Source: Anaerolineales bacterium UBA5069
GTDB taxonomy: Bacteria > Chloroflexota > Anaerolineae > Caldilineales > Caldilineaceae
Assembly (NCBI GenBank): GCA_002415895.1
Contig: DIAV01000159.1
Coordinates: 1-7,553, forward strand
Length of the DNA stretch: 7,553 bases
Direction: 5' to 3'
Shown: positions 1 to 6,622 of the stretch, piece after piece
Numbering within the stretch: position 1 is the first letter of the stretch
Layout: each line of letters opens with the position of its first letter
Made by a program: the position numbers and the translations under genes
The notes under the pieces: model-generated
Told to the model about the DNA's origin: nothing
Databases searched by the model: none
What the model saw: the letters and a program-made list of their open reading frames with translations, nothing else

Positions 1-99
1 CGCTTTAACCGTCTCTTCTTCCAGCCGGTGCTGGTTATCTGGGCCCTGGTGTCCACCGGCGGCTGGCGCGTGATTTTCCGCAGAAGCGCACAGCCGTAG
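1..99 (+). CDS. C-terminal end of a membrane protein (partial)
   Basis: Reading frame 1 is open from the first base to a TAG at 97-99 and gives 33 residues. A hydrophobic stretch (LFFQPVLVIWALVSTGG) is followed by a basic tail (RVIFRRSAQP), which fits a final transmembrane segment with a positively charged cytoplasmic end. The 5' part lies outside the window, so the family cannot be assigned. The next gene starts 30 nt downstream with only a weak ribosome-binding site, so co-transcription is possible. Confidence 0.6.
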   Translation, partial: RFNRLFFQPVLVIWALVSTGGWRVIFRRSAQP

Positions 100-129
100 A
101 CATCTCTTCCCTCAAACACGGATTATCCT

Positions 130-603
130 ATGCCACGCGTCTCACTGAATCAGATCGCTCCCAACTTCAGCCTGGCCGACTATGCCGGCCGGCTCGTCTC
201 ATTGTCTGACTTTCGGGGCAAGAAGAATGTCCTGTTGGTCTTCAACCGCACCTTTACCTGACCGTACTGCCGAGCGCACATGGCGCAGTTGCGCCAAGAC
301 TATGCCAGGTTCGTCGCTGCCGACATCGAGATTGTGGTGGTGGGTCCCGAAGCCGCAAAGGCTTTTGCCGACTACTTCACCAAAAATGAACTGCCGTTTA
401 TCGGCCTGCCTGATCCCAAGGCCAGCGTGTTAAAGCTCTACGGGCAGGAAGTCAATCTGTTCAAGCTGGGGCGGATGCCTGCCCAGGTTTTGATTGACAA
501 GGATGGGGTGGCGCGCTATGTCCATTATGGCCACAGCATGAGCGACATACCGCCAAACGAAGAACTGCTGGCGCTGGGCAAGGAGCTGAACGCAGTGGCA
601 TAA
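130..603 (+). CDS. Selenocysteine-containing peroxiredoxin-like (AhpC/TSA, redoxin-fold) protein; UGA at codon 44 read as Sec
   Basis: Predicted thiol/selenol peroxidase of thioredoxin fold, 157 aa including one Sec, probably cytosolic because no signal peptide is visible. From ATG 130 the frame reads MPRVSLNQIAPNFSLADYAG, then a beta strand VLLVFNRTFT, then TGA (259-261), then PYCRAHMAQLRQDY and onward without interruption to TAA 601-603. Relatives carry FxRxFWCPYCR here, so the TGA falls exactly on the first catalytic Cys, giving U44-P-Y-C47 with the second Cys kept. Downstream landmarks of the family are VVVVGPEAAKAF, LPFIGLPDP, QEVNLFKLGRMPAQVLIDKDG (cis-Pro segment) and a tail with GHSMSDIPPNEELL. 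Other genes in the window end in TGA, so TGA is not globally reassigned. ATG 280 (Met51) is the only in-frame AUG after the TGA that would leave much of the protein, but it has no Shine-Dalgarno and would discard the active site. A weak GGA at 120-122 precedes ATG 130. The alternative is a nonsense-mutated pseudogene, which is less likely given the hairpin and the exact alignment. Confidence 0.88.
259..261 (+). other. Recoded UGA (selenocysteine codon)
   Basis: In-frame TGA at codon 44 of the peroxiredoxin-like gene, followed by C (UGA-C, the context also found in E. coli fdhF). The same frame encodes family-typical peroxiredoxin sequence on both sides, and the codon sits at the family's peroxidatic or CxxC cysteine. 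Decoding would need SelA, SelB, SelC and SelD, none of which is in this window. Confidence 0.85.
281..296 (+). promoter_or_regulatory. Bacterial SECIS hairpin
   Basis: TGGCGC (281-286) pairs perfectly with GCGCCA (291-296) around AGTT. A287 can also pair with T290, making a 7-bp stem with a GU loop. The apical loop begins 25 nt after the UGA. Bacterial SECIS elements lie inside the coding region just after UGA, with a spacing of roughly 16-37 nt and a G among the first loop bases, which SelB reads. All three conditions are met here. A competing smaller pairing (GCGC 274-277 with GCGC 283-286) exists but is weaker. Confidence 0.75.
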
Positions 604-649
604 TTGGCCCGCTTTACTGTCAGGGGCTGAGCGTCGAGCTATGGGCCGA

Positions 650-655
650 GTATGA
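650..655 (+). promoter_or_regulatory. Possible -10 element for the OhrR-type gene
   Basis: TATGAT lies about 77 nt before the OhrR-type start in the 128-nt gap after the selenoredoxin. No good -35 hexamer stands 16-18 nt upstream and there is no extended TG, so this is a weak candidate. The gene could instead be read through from the selenoredoxin. Confidence 0.25.
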
Positions 656-693
656 TCGTGAATCTGCAGGCGAAGGTGGTCACGGACTGCCTG

Positions 694-713
694 GTGCATA
701 GCTCATGCTGCAC
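694..713 (+). promoter_or_regulatory. Inverted repeat upstream of the OhrR-type gene, possible operator
   Basis: GTGCA (694-698) and TGCAC (709-713) form a dyad around a 10-nt centre. GCAT (696-699) and ATGC (705-708) form an overlapping smaller dyad. It lies 18 nt upstream of the chosen start, where autorepressing MarR/OhrR proteins often bind. It does not match the B. subtilis OhrR operator, so binding is an inference from position only. Confidence 0.25.
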
Positions 714-731
714 TCGATTGGGGAGAATCCT

Positions 732-1238
732 ATGCCCTACGAACAACTGAAGCTGGAAAACCAGCTTTGTTTCCCGATCTATGCCGCGTCGAGACTTGTC
801 ATTCGGGAGTACCAGCCCTTCCTGGAGCGGCTGGGGATCACCTATGTGCAGTACCTTGTGCTGCTGGTCTTGTGGGAGGCCGACAGCATTCCGGTGAGCG
901 AAATCACGCGGCGGCTGTTCCTGAACACGAATACGGTCACCCCGATTCTGAAGCGGCTGGCGGCGCAAGGGCTTATCACGCGCAAGCGTTCCGACAGCGA
1001 TGAGCGCAAGGTCATCATCGCGCTGACCCCCACAGGTCAGCAGATGAAGGCGGCGGCGGCGGATATTCCTGCACATCTCGCGGCGAACCTGGTTGCAGAA
1101 GAGATGGAGCCGGGCGACCTGGAGGCGCTCAAAGACCAGCTTGAGGTCATCATCCAATACCTTGCGCAGAAATCCAACGCGTCCGATAGCCAGGACACTC
1201 TGCGCGGTGCCGACAATCACACGGATCAGACAGACTGA
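732..1238 (+). CDS. ohrR: OhrR-like MarR-family organic-hydroperoxide sensor/repressor
   Basis: Winged-helix transcription factor of 168 aa. OhrR proteins repress peroxide-resistance genes and release DNA when a reactive N-terminal Cys is oxidised by organic hydroperoxides. The N-terminus LENQLCFPIYAASRLV places Cys13 where B. subtilis OhrR has Cys15. Tyr27 and Tyr38 (REYQPFL, GITYVQYL) match the two tyrosines that hydrogen-bond that Cys. The recognition HTH spans about residues 53-78 (IPVSEITRRLFLNTNTVTPI), and the wing follows with basic RKRSDSDERKV. Cys13 is the only Cys, which suggests the one-Cys class that forms a mixed disulfide with a small thiol. I chose ATG 732 because GGGGAG precedes it by 6 nt; ATG 705 would add nine residues without a site. 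The acidic, polar tail after residue 145 is longer than usual. The upstream neighbour is the selenoredoxin, a plausible target. Confidence 0.85.
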   Translation: MPYEQLKLENQLCFPIYAASRLVIREYQPFLERLGITYVQYLVLLVLWEADSIPVSEITRRLFLNTNTVTPILKRLAAQGLITRKRSDSDERKVIIALTPTGQQMKAAAADIPAHLAANLVAEEMEPGDLEALKDQLEVIIQYLAQKSNASDSQDTLRGADNHTDQTD

Positions 1239-1242
1239 CAGA

Positions 1243-1351
1243 GTGACCAAAGGGTTCTGCGTGGGTGTGCCGTCACGGCGCGTTGAGCCGCGCGGGGTGG
1301 TTCTCGGGTGGCAGCGGCGAGCCTGCTCTCTGCAAACCCTGCGCTGGTCAC
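1243..1351 (+). other. Potentially structured intergenic RNA (long-range stem with inner hairpins)
   Basis: In the gap between ohrR and adenine deaminase, GTGACCA (1243-1249) pairs with TGGTCAC (1345-1351). GGGTT plus TGC (1252-1256, 1258-1260) pairs with GCA plus AACCC (1332-1334, 1335-1339), giving about 15 bp in two blocks. Inside lie a hairpin at 1267-1281 (GTGCCG-TCA-CGGCGC), an alternative at 1278-1293, and CTCG/CGAG at 1303-1321. There is no T-tract, so it is not an ordinary intrinsic terminator. It lies upstream of the apparent ade promoter, so it would belong to the 3' end of the ohrR transcript or be an independent RNA. It matches no riboswitch class I can name. Confidence 0.3.
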
Positions 1352-1431
1352 CCCTCGCTTCCCCCATCCGCAACATGATCTAATCGCTCTGCTACGTGCC
1401 GCCCACTCAACCAATCATCCCCCTTCCCTGT

Positions 1432-1439
1432 GCTATACT
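1432..1439 (+). promoter_or_regulatory. Extended -10 promoter for adenine deaminase
   Basis: The sequence TGTGCTATACT contains a -10 hexamer TATACT (1434-1439) preceded by TG one base upstream, the extended -10 arrangement. The -35 region (CCAATC with a 17-nt spacer) is poor, as is common for this promoter type. Transcription would start near 1446, giving a short leader of about 24 nt before ATG 1470. A near-identical motif occurs on the other strand at 7407-7415. Confidence 0.55.
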
Positions 1440-1469
1440 GGCGTGAAATCCTTTTGCCATGGAGACGCC

Positions 1470-3188
1470 ATGTATCTTCCCGCACTGCTGGCCGTTGCCC
1501 GCGGCGACCAGCCCGCCGACTTGCTACTCCGCAATGCACGTATTGTCAACGTCTTCTCGGGGCGCGTTGAGGAGGGTGACGTCGCGCTTGCAGGCGGTCG
1601 CATTGCCGGCGTCGGCACCGGCTACAGCGCGCGTGCGGTGGTTGATCTGCAGGGCGCGTACCTTGCCCCTGCGTTGATTGACGCGCACGTGCATATTGAG
1701 TCCAGCCTCTGCATACCCGGCCAGTTTGCCGCGGCGGTGCTGCCACGCGGCGTCACCTGTGTCGTCAGTGACCCGCACGAGATCGCCAATGTCGCGGGGT
1801 TGAGCGGCATACGTTTCATGGTGGAGGCGGCGCGCGGGCTGCCGCTGGCCGTCAAACTCATGGCCTCATCCTGCGTACCGGCCACGCCCATGGAAACATC
1901 CGGCGCGGCGCTTGATGCGGACGCGCTGGCCACACTGCTGGATGAGCCGAGCCTTGTGGGGCTGGCCGAGGTCATGAATTTCCCCGGCGTCATCAATGGC
2001 GCGCCGGAGGTGCTGGCCAAACTCTCGGCCTTTGCCGGGCGGCCACTCGACGGCCACCTGCCACTGGTTACGGGCAGGATGCTCAACGCCTACGTGGCGG
2101 CGGGTATTGGCAGCGAGCACGAATGCGTCACAGTGGCCGAGGCCGAGGAGAAGCTGGCGCGCGGTCTTTACATCCTGATTCGCGAGGCCACCAACGCGCG
2201 CAACCTGCACGCGCTGCTGCCCATGATCACGCCTGCCAACAGCCGGCGCATCTGCTTCTGCACAGATGACCGTGTGCCTGCCGATCTGCTGGACGAAGGC
2301 ACAATTGATTACATGGTGGCCGAGGCGATCCGCTTTGGCGTTGCGCCTGTCACCGCGCTTCAGATGGCAACGCTCAACCCCAGCGAGTGGTTTGGGCTGC
2401 GCGAACGAGGGGCCATTGCGCCCGGCCGCGTGGCCGACCTCATTGTCTTTGACAATCTGGCCGATTTTCACGTGCGCCAGGTCTACAGCGGCGGGCGGCT
2501 TGTGGCCCAGGATGGCGCGCTGCTGCCCGACGTTGTGCTGCCGCAGCCGCCCATTCCCGCGGCCATTGCACAGAGCGTGCATGTGAATCTGGATGCGCTC
2601 AACTTGCGCATTCCCGCGCGCGGGCGCACGCTGCGCGTGATTGGCGCGCGCGATCGCCAACTTGTGACGGACGCCCTTGAAGTGCCCGCCCACATTGTGA
2701 ACGGTGAGGCCATAGCCGACAGCGCGCGCGATCTCCTCAAGATGGCGGTGATTGAACGTCACACCGCCAGCGGTGGCATGGCACTGGGCTTTATTCAGGG
2801 CTTTGGGTTGCAGCGCGGCGCCATTGCCGGCACCGTCGCGCATGATCATCACAACCTCGTGGTCATCGGCGCCGATGACATATCCATGCGCCGCGCCGCA
2901 CAAGCCGTGGCGGCCATGGGTGGCGGGCTTGCGCTGGCCGAGGGCGATGCGGTTATCGCCGCGTTGTCGCTGCCCGTGGCCGGGATCATGAGCGACCAGC
3001 CCATTGCAGCCGTGCGCGCCGCCTATGATGGCTTGCTCGACGCTGCCCACGCGCGCGGCTCCGAACTGCACGATCCCTACATGGCCATGTCCTTCATGGC
3101 GCTCGAGGTGATCCCCACGCTCAAGCTCACTGACCGCGGGCTGGTCAACGTTGAACTCTTTGATTTTGTGGACCTTTTTGTGGATTGA
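1470..3188 (+). CDS. ade: Adenine deaminase
   Basis: Metal-dependent amidohydrolase that converts adenine to hypoxanthine and ammonia in purine salvage; 572 aa, the usual length (B. subtilis and E. coli enzymes are about 577-588). The N-terminal small domain (DLLLRNARIVNVFSGRVEEG) is followed by the TIM barrel. Metal-ligand motifs are visible: H73 and H75 in DAHVHIESS, the bridging-acid region E167 in LAEVMNFPGV, H196 in DGHLP, H217 in GSEHEC and D266 in CFCTDDR. The DPHEIANVAG block (101-110) and the C-terminal AHDHHNLVVIGADD block (458-470) are characteristic of the Ade family rather than of adenosine or dihydroorotase relatives. The start is ATG 1470, preceded by GGAGA with a 4-nt gap; the frame stays open to an ATG at 1308 but that would add 54 non-conserved residues upstream of the promoter. 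It appears to be transcribed on its own. Confidence 0.95.
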   Translation: MYLPALLAVARGDQPADLLLRNARIVNVFSGRVEEGDVALAGGRIAGVGTGYSARAVVDLQGAYLAPALIDAHVHIESSLCIPGQFAAAVLPRGVTCVVSDPHEIANVAGLSGIRFMVEAARGLPLAVKLMASSCVPATPMETSGAALDADALATLLDEPSLVGLAEVMNFPGVINGAPEVLAKLSAFAGRPLDGHLPLVTGRMLNAYVAAGIGSEHECVTVAEAEEKLARGLYILIREATNARNLHALLPMITPANSRRICFCTDDRVPADLLDEGTIDYMVAEAIRFGVAPVTALQMATLNPSEWFGLRERGAIAPGRVADLIVFDNLADFHVRQVYSGGRLVAQDGALLPDVVLPQPPIPAAIAQSVHVNLDALNLRIPARGRTLRVIGARDRQLVTDALEVPAHIVNGEAIADSARDLLKMAVIERHTASGGMALGFIQGFGLQRGAIAGTVAHDHHNLVVIGADDISMRRAAQAVAAMGGGLALAEGDAVIAALSLPVAGIMSDQPIAAVRAAYDGLLDAAHARGSELHDPYMAMSFMALEVIPTLKLTDRGLVNVELFDFVDLFVD

Positions 3189-3239
3189 GTACGCGGATGC
3201 ACAGGAACCGCAACCAGAAACGAACTTTCCCACACCTTC

Positions 3240-3245
3240 TATATT
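3240..3245 (+). promoter_or_regulatory. Possible -10 element for the aminotransferase cluster
   Basis: TATATT lies 28 nt before the AspC-type start in the 84-nt gap after ade. No convincing -35 is visible. The gap also holds a ribosome-binding site, AGAGGA, about 8 nt before ATG 3273. I see no terminator hairpin after ade, so read-through from ade is also possible. Confidence 0.3.
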
Positions 3246-3272
3246 TTTCAATCCAAGTAGAGGACCAAAACC

Positions 3273-4469
3273 ATGTTTGAATCACTCACCCCCGCACCCC
3301 CGGACCCAATCTTGGGACTGACCGAAGCCTTTAACAAAGACGCCAACCCCAACAAGGTGAACCTGGGGCAGGGCGTTTACAAGGATGCGCAGGGCAACAC
3401 GCCCGTGCTCCGCTCTGTCAAGGCCGCCGAAGCGCGCATGGTGGCCGATGAGGAGACTAAGGATTATCTGAACATTGCCGGCCTGGCCGCATATGGCAGC
3501 CTTGTGCAGGAATTGATCTTTGGCGCGGAAAACGCCATTGTGCAGGAGGCGCGCGCTGTCACCGCACAGACCCCCGGCGGCACAGGCGCGCTGCGCGTGG
3601 CTGCCGACTTCATTGCCAAAACAAAGCCGGGCGCGCAGGTGTGGGTGAGCGATCCCACCTGGCCCAACCATCCCAGCGTCTTCAAGGCTGCCGGGCTGGA
3701 GGTGAAGAGCTACCCCTATTTTGACGCCGCCACAAACGGTGTCGCCTTTGACGCCATGCTTGCCGCCCTGCGCGCAATTCCCGAGGGTGATGTGCTGCTG
3801 CTGCACGGCTGCTGCCACAACCCCACGGGCGTTGACCTGGACGCCAGCCAGTGGCAGGCGATTGTCGAAGTCGTCCGAGCGCGCAAGCTGCTGCCGCTGA
3901 TCGATTTTGCCTACCAGGGCTTTGCCACGGGGCTGCGCGAGGACGCCGAGGGGGTGAACATTGTGGCCGCGGGCGTGCCCGAGCTCCTGGTGGCCAGCTC
4001 CTACTCCAAGAACTTCGGCCTCTACAGCGAGCGCGTGGGTGCGCTGACGCTTGTGGCCGGCAGCACCGATGCCGCCCAGGCGGCACTCAGCCATATCAAG
4101 ACGGTCATTCGCTCCAACTACTCCAATCCGCCGCAACATGGCGCAGCCATTGTGGCCCGAGTGCTGGCCGACCCGGCGCTGCGCGCCCAGTGGGAGCAGG
4201 AAGTGGCCGAAATGCGCGATCGCATTAACACCATGCGCCACCTCTTTGTAGAGACGCTCAACGAGAAGGGTGTTGATCGCGACTTCTCCTTCATTGCGCG
4301 CCAGCGCGGCATGTTCTCTTTCTCTGGGTTGTCGCCCGAGCAAATCAAGGCGCTGCGCGACCGCCATGCTGTCTACGCCGTGGGCTCAGGCCGCTTCAGC
4401 GTCGCGGGGATGACCGAGCACAACATGGATTACCTGTGCAGCGCCATTGCCGACGTGCTCAACGGATAG
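3273..4469 (+). CDS. aspC: Aspartate/aromatic aminotransferase, class I subgroup alpha (AspC type)
   Basis: PLP enzyme of 398 aa that moves the amino group between aspartate (and often aromatic amino acids) and 2-oxoglutarate. It aligns end to end with E. coli AspC (396 aa). Visible sites are the phosphate/substrate segment TPGGTGALRVAADF (100-113), W130 stacking on PLP, HNPTG with N183, D211 and Y214 (DFAYQGF), the Schiff-base K246 in SSYSKNFGLYSERVG, R254 for the PLP phosphate, R280 in RSNYSNPP for the substrate side-chain carboxylate, and R374 for the alpha-carboxylate. Retention of R280 and the closer match of TAQTPGGTGALRV to AspC than to TyrB favour aspartate as the main substrate, but aromatic activity is common in the family. 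The pseudouridine synthase starts 4 nt after its stop, indicating an operon. Confidence 0.9.
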   Translation: MFESLTPAPPDPILGLTEAFNKDANPNKVNLGQGVYKDAQGNTPVLRSVKAAEARMVADEETKDYLNIAGLAAYGSLVQELIFGAENAIVQEARAVTAQTPGGTGALRVAADFIAKTKPGAQVWVSDPTWPNHPSVFKAAGLEVKSYPYFDAATNGVAFDAMLAALRAIPEGDVLLLHGCCHNPTGVDLDASQWQAIVEVVRARKLLPLIDFAYQGFATGLREDAEGVNIVAAGVPELLVASSYSKNFGLYSERVGALTLVAGSTDAAQAALSHIKTVIRSNYSNPPQHGAAIVARVLADPALRAQWEQEVAEMRDRINTMRHLFVETLNEKGVDRDFSFIARQRGMFSFSGLSPEQIKALRDRHAVYAVGSGRFSVAGMTEHNMDYLCSAIADVLNG

Positions 4470-4473
4470 ACGT

Positions 4474-5406
4474 ATGCCCACAAAGAAACAGCCAGTCGAT
4501 GCCATTCGCCATGTGGTGAGCGGGCTGGAGAAGCCCGACCGCATTGATCGCTACCTGCGCAACACCTTTCCCGATTGGGGGCGCAAGGAGACGAGCAAAC
4601 TCATTACCGCGAGCGAGGTGGAACTTAACGGGCAAATTGTGCACTTTGGCTCCTGGGAGGTGCAGAATGGCGACGTCATCGAGATCGACACGCCGCCCGA
4701 GCCGCTTCCCACAGGCTTCACCGCACTGGACCCTGCCTGGATTCTGGCCGATGATGGCGAGATCATCGCGCTCAACAAGCCCGAGGGGCTGCTCACCGAG
4801 CCGACGCGCTGGGGCGAAGGCGTCAATCTGTGGGACCTGGCGATAGCCCACTTCAATTGCAGCCTCTGGTTGCCCCACCGCCTCGACCGTGACACGTCAG
4901 GCGTGGTGCTGCTTGCGCGCAGCGACGATATCGGCCGCTGGATGGACATGCAGTTCAGGGATCGGACTGTCGAGAAGTATTACGTGGCGGTTGTGCACGC
5001 GCCCAACAAACTGGCCGGCGAAGGCGAGATCCGCGCGCATCTTGATTTTGACAAGAAGCGACCCGACCGTGTCAAGGTGGTGCGCTCGGGGGGCAAATGG
5101 GCCAAGACAGTCTACAAAGCTGCGCCGCCTATGGATGACAAACAGCTTGTGCACCTGTGGCCCGAGACAGGGCGCACGCACCAGCTGCGCGTCCATCTGG
5201 CCTCTATGGATGCGCCGATTCTGGGCGACCGCTACTACGGTGATGCGCAGAGTGCGCCGCGCCTCATGCTGCACGCCGCCGAAATCTGGCTGCCGCGCCG
5301 CTACGAGCGCGAGCCTGTGCTCTACAGCGCACCCATTCCACCTGAGTTCAAGGCGCTGTACACCGACGCCACCGACGCCACCGACGCCACCGACGCCACC
5401 GACTGA
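4474..5406 (+). CDS. RluA-family RNA pseudouridine synthase with S4 domain
   Basis: Predicted to isomerise uridine to pseudouridine in rRNA or tRNA; 310 aa, close to RluC/RluD length. An N-terminal S4 RNA-binding domain (about residues 22-71, DRIDRYLRNTFPDWGRKE to NGDVIEID) is followed by the catalytic domain. That domain starts with the motif I region IIALNKPEGLLTEP and has the signature HRLDRDTSGVVLLA, with D138 in RLD as the catalytic aspartate. Later motifs are EKYYVAVV, ETGRTHQLRVHLA (231-243) and LGDRYYG. The target site cannot be told from sequence. I prefer ATG 4474 over 4447, which would overlap aspC by 23 nt and add nine residues; GGA at 4464-4466 provides a weak ribosome-binding site, and translation is probably coupled to aspC. 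The last 14 residues are a repeat of Thr-Asp-Ala. Confidence 0.92.
   Translation: MPTKKQPVDAIRHVVSGLEKPDRIDRYLRNTFPDWGRKETSKLITASEVELNGQIVHFGSWEVQNGDVIEIDTPPEPLPTGFTALDPAWILADDGEIIALNKPEGLLTEPTRWGEGVNLWDLAIAHFNCSLWLPHRLDRDTSGVVLLARSDDIGRWMDMQFRDRTVEKYYVAVVHAPNKLAGEGEIRAHLDFDKKRPDRVKVVRSGGKWAKTVYKAAPPMDDKQLVHLWPETGRTHQLRVHLASMDAPILGDRYYGDAQSAPRLMLHAAEIWLPRRYEREPVLYSAPIPPEFKALYTDATDATDATDATD
5362..5403 (+). repeat. 9-bp tandem repeat (ACCGACGCC, 4.7 copies) at the 3' end of the pseudouridine synthase gene
   Basis: Four perfect copies of ACCGACGCC (5362-5397) and a partial ACCGAC run directly into the TGA stop. They encode (TDA)4-TD. As the unit is a multiple of three, gain or loss of copies changes the length of the acidic tail but not the frame. 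Confidence 0.95.
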
Positions 5407-5449
5407 TTAGAGGCGCTGCTGCCCAACCCCACTCATGAAGGAACCCTGG

Positions 5450-6622
5450 ATGAAGCCGCTTTCGTCGCTGGTGAGTTCGATTGCGCCGTCGGTGACGGCC
5501 ATGATGATGCAGAAGGGGCGCGACCTTGCACGCGCCGGTGTGGAGGTGATCAATCTGGCCGGGGGCGAGCCGGACTTTCCCACGCCGCCCCACATTGTGG
5601 CCGCAGCCAATGCGGCCGTTGCGGCAGGCGACACCCACTATCCTCCCACATTCGGCACGCCCGAACTGCTGGATGCAATTGTGGCCAAGCTCGCGCGCGA
5701 GAACAATGTGCATGTAACGCCCGCTCAGGTCATGGTCACGCCCGGGGCCAAGTGGGCGCTCTACGCCGCGCTGGCCGCTGTGGTGGACCCCGGTGATGAG
5801 GTTATGCTATTGGACCCCTCATGGGTGAGTTACGCGCCCATGGTGGAGTTGCATCGGGCCATACCCGTGCGCGTGGCGCTGCAGAGCGACGACAACTTCG
5901 CGCTTACGCCCGATCTGCTGCGCGCGCACCTGTCGCCGCGCACCAAGCTCATCATGGTCAATAGCCCCAACAATCCCACGGGGCGCGTCCTCAGCGCAGA
6001 CGAAATCAATGCGCTGGTGCATTTCGCCGTGGAAAACGACTTGTACGTCCTGAGTGACGAGATTTACGAGCACATTGTCTTTGCCCAGCATAAACACATA
6101 TCCCTGGCGGCGCAGCCAGGGATGGCCGAGCGCACAATCACAGTCAATGGCTTCAGCAAGGCGTATGCCATGACAGGCTGGCGGCTGGGCTGGCTGGCTG
6201 CGCCGCCGGCCATTGCCAAACTGGCGCGCACCTACCAAACACAAAGCGTGACCTCGGCGGCTTCCTTTACCATGGCCGCAGGGGTAGCGGCGCTCAACGG
6301 GCCGCAGGATTGCGTACACGCCATGACAGCCGCCTATGCTGAACGCCGCCGCTTCATGCACGACGCGCTGAAGGAGATTCCGGGCGTTGAATGCCCGCCT
6401 GTTGAGGGGGCCTTTTACGTCTTCCCGCGCTTTACGCAGACGCGCCTGAACAGCCTCGAGCTCTCGTCGCGCCTCCTGGACAAAGCGCTGATTGCCACGA
6501 CACCGGGTGTTGCCTTTGGCGCAGCGGGCGAGGGACACGTGCGCTTTTCCATTGCGACACACATGCACGACCTTGAGCGCACCATCGACCGCCTCGCCGA
6601 GATTGTGCCCACGCTCGCGTGA
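5450..6622 (+). CDS. Pyridoxal-phosphate aminotransferase, class I (AspAT-like, subgroup gamma)
   Basis: Second class I aminotransferase, 390 aa, of the bacterial Thermus/Bacillus-type aspartate aminotransferase branch, some of whose members also use prephenate. Key residues: the INLAGGEPDFPTP N-terminal motif (34-46), VTPGAKWALY near the PLP phosphate, SPNNPTG with N175, D203 and Y206 in LSDEIYE, the Schiff-base K237 in NGFSKAYAMTGWRLGW, R245, and R365 in VRFS for the substrate carboxylate. Substrate cannot be fixed from sequence; the TSAASFTMAAG segment departs from the common SNPxSxxQ and may indicate a different side-chain preference. ATG 5450 is chosen because AAGGA lies 7 nt upstream; ATG 5435, which precedes that site, has no ribosome-binding site. 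It follows the pseudouridine synthase by 43 nt and is likely in the same operon. Confidence 0.9.
   Translation: MKPLSSLVSSIAPSVTAMMMQKGRDLARAGVEVINLAGGEPDFPTPPHIVAAANAAVAAGDTHYPPTFGTPELLDAIVAKLARENNVHVTPAQVMVTPGAKWALYAALAAVVDPGDEVMLLDPSWVSYAPMVELHRAIPVRVALQSDDNFALTPDLLRAHLSPRTKLIMVNSPNNPTGRVLSADEINALVHFAVENDLYVLSDEIYEHIVFAQHKHISLAAQPGMAERTITVNGFSKAYAMTGWRLGWLAAPPAIAKLARTYQTQSVTSAASFTMAAGVAALNGPQDCVHAMTAAYAERRRFMHDALKEIPGVECPPVEGAFYVFPRFTQTRLNSLELSSRLLDKALIATTPGVAFGAAGEGHVRFSIATHMHDLERTIDRLAEIVPTLA

Noticed and set aside
280..603. A separate 107-aa protein starting at ATG 280
   Set aside because: It has no ribosome-binding site and begins after the catalytic motif; the frame is the continuation of the UGA-containing gene from 130.
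1300..1325. T-box-like string GGGTGGCAGCGGCG in the ohrR-ade gap
   Set aside because: It resembles the T-box GGGTGGNACCGCG only partly, no terminator or specifier stem follows, and the downstream gene is not an amino-acid gene.
1866..3251. Long minus-strand open frame of 461 codons opposite adenine deaminase
   Set aside because: It mirrors a clearly recognised ade gene; long antisense frames are common in GC-rich genes, and its composition (many His, Gly, Arg) is typical of a shadow.
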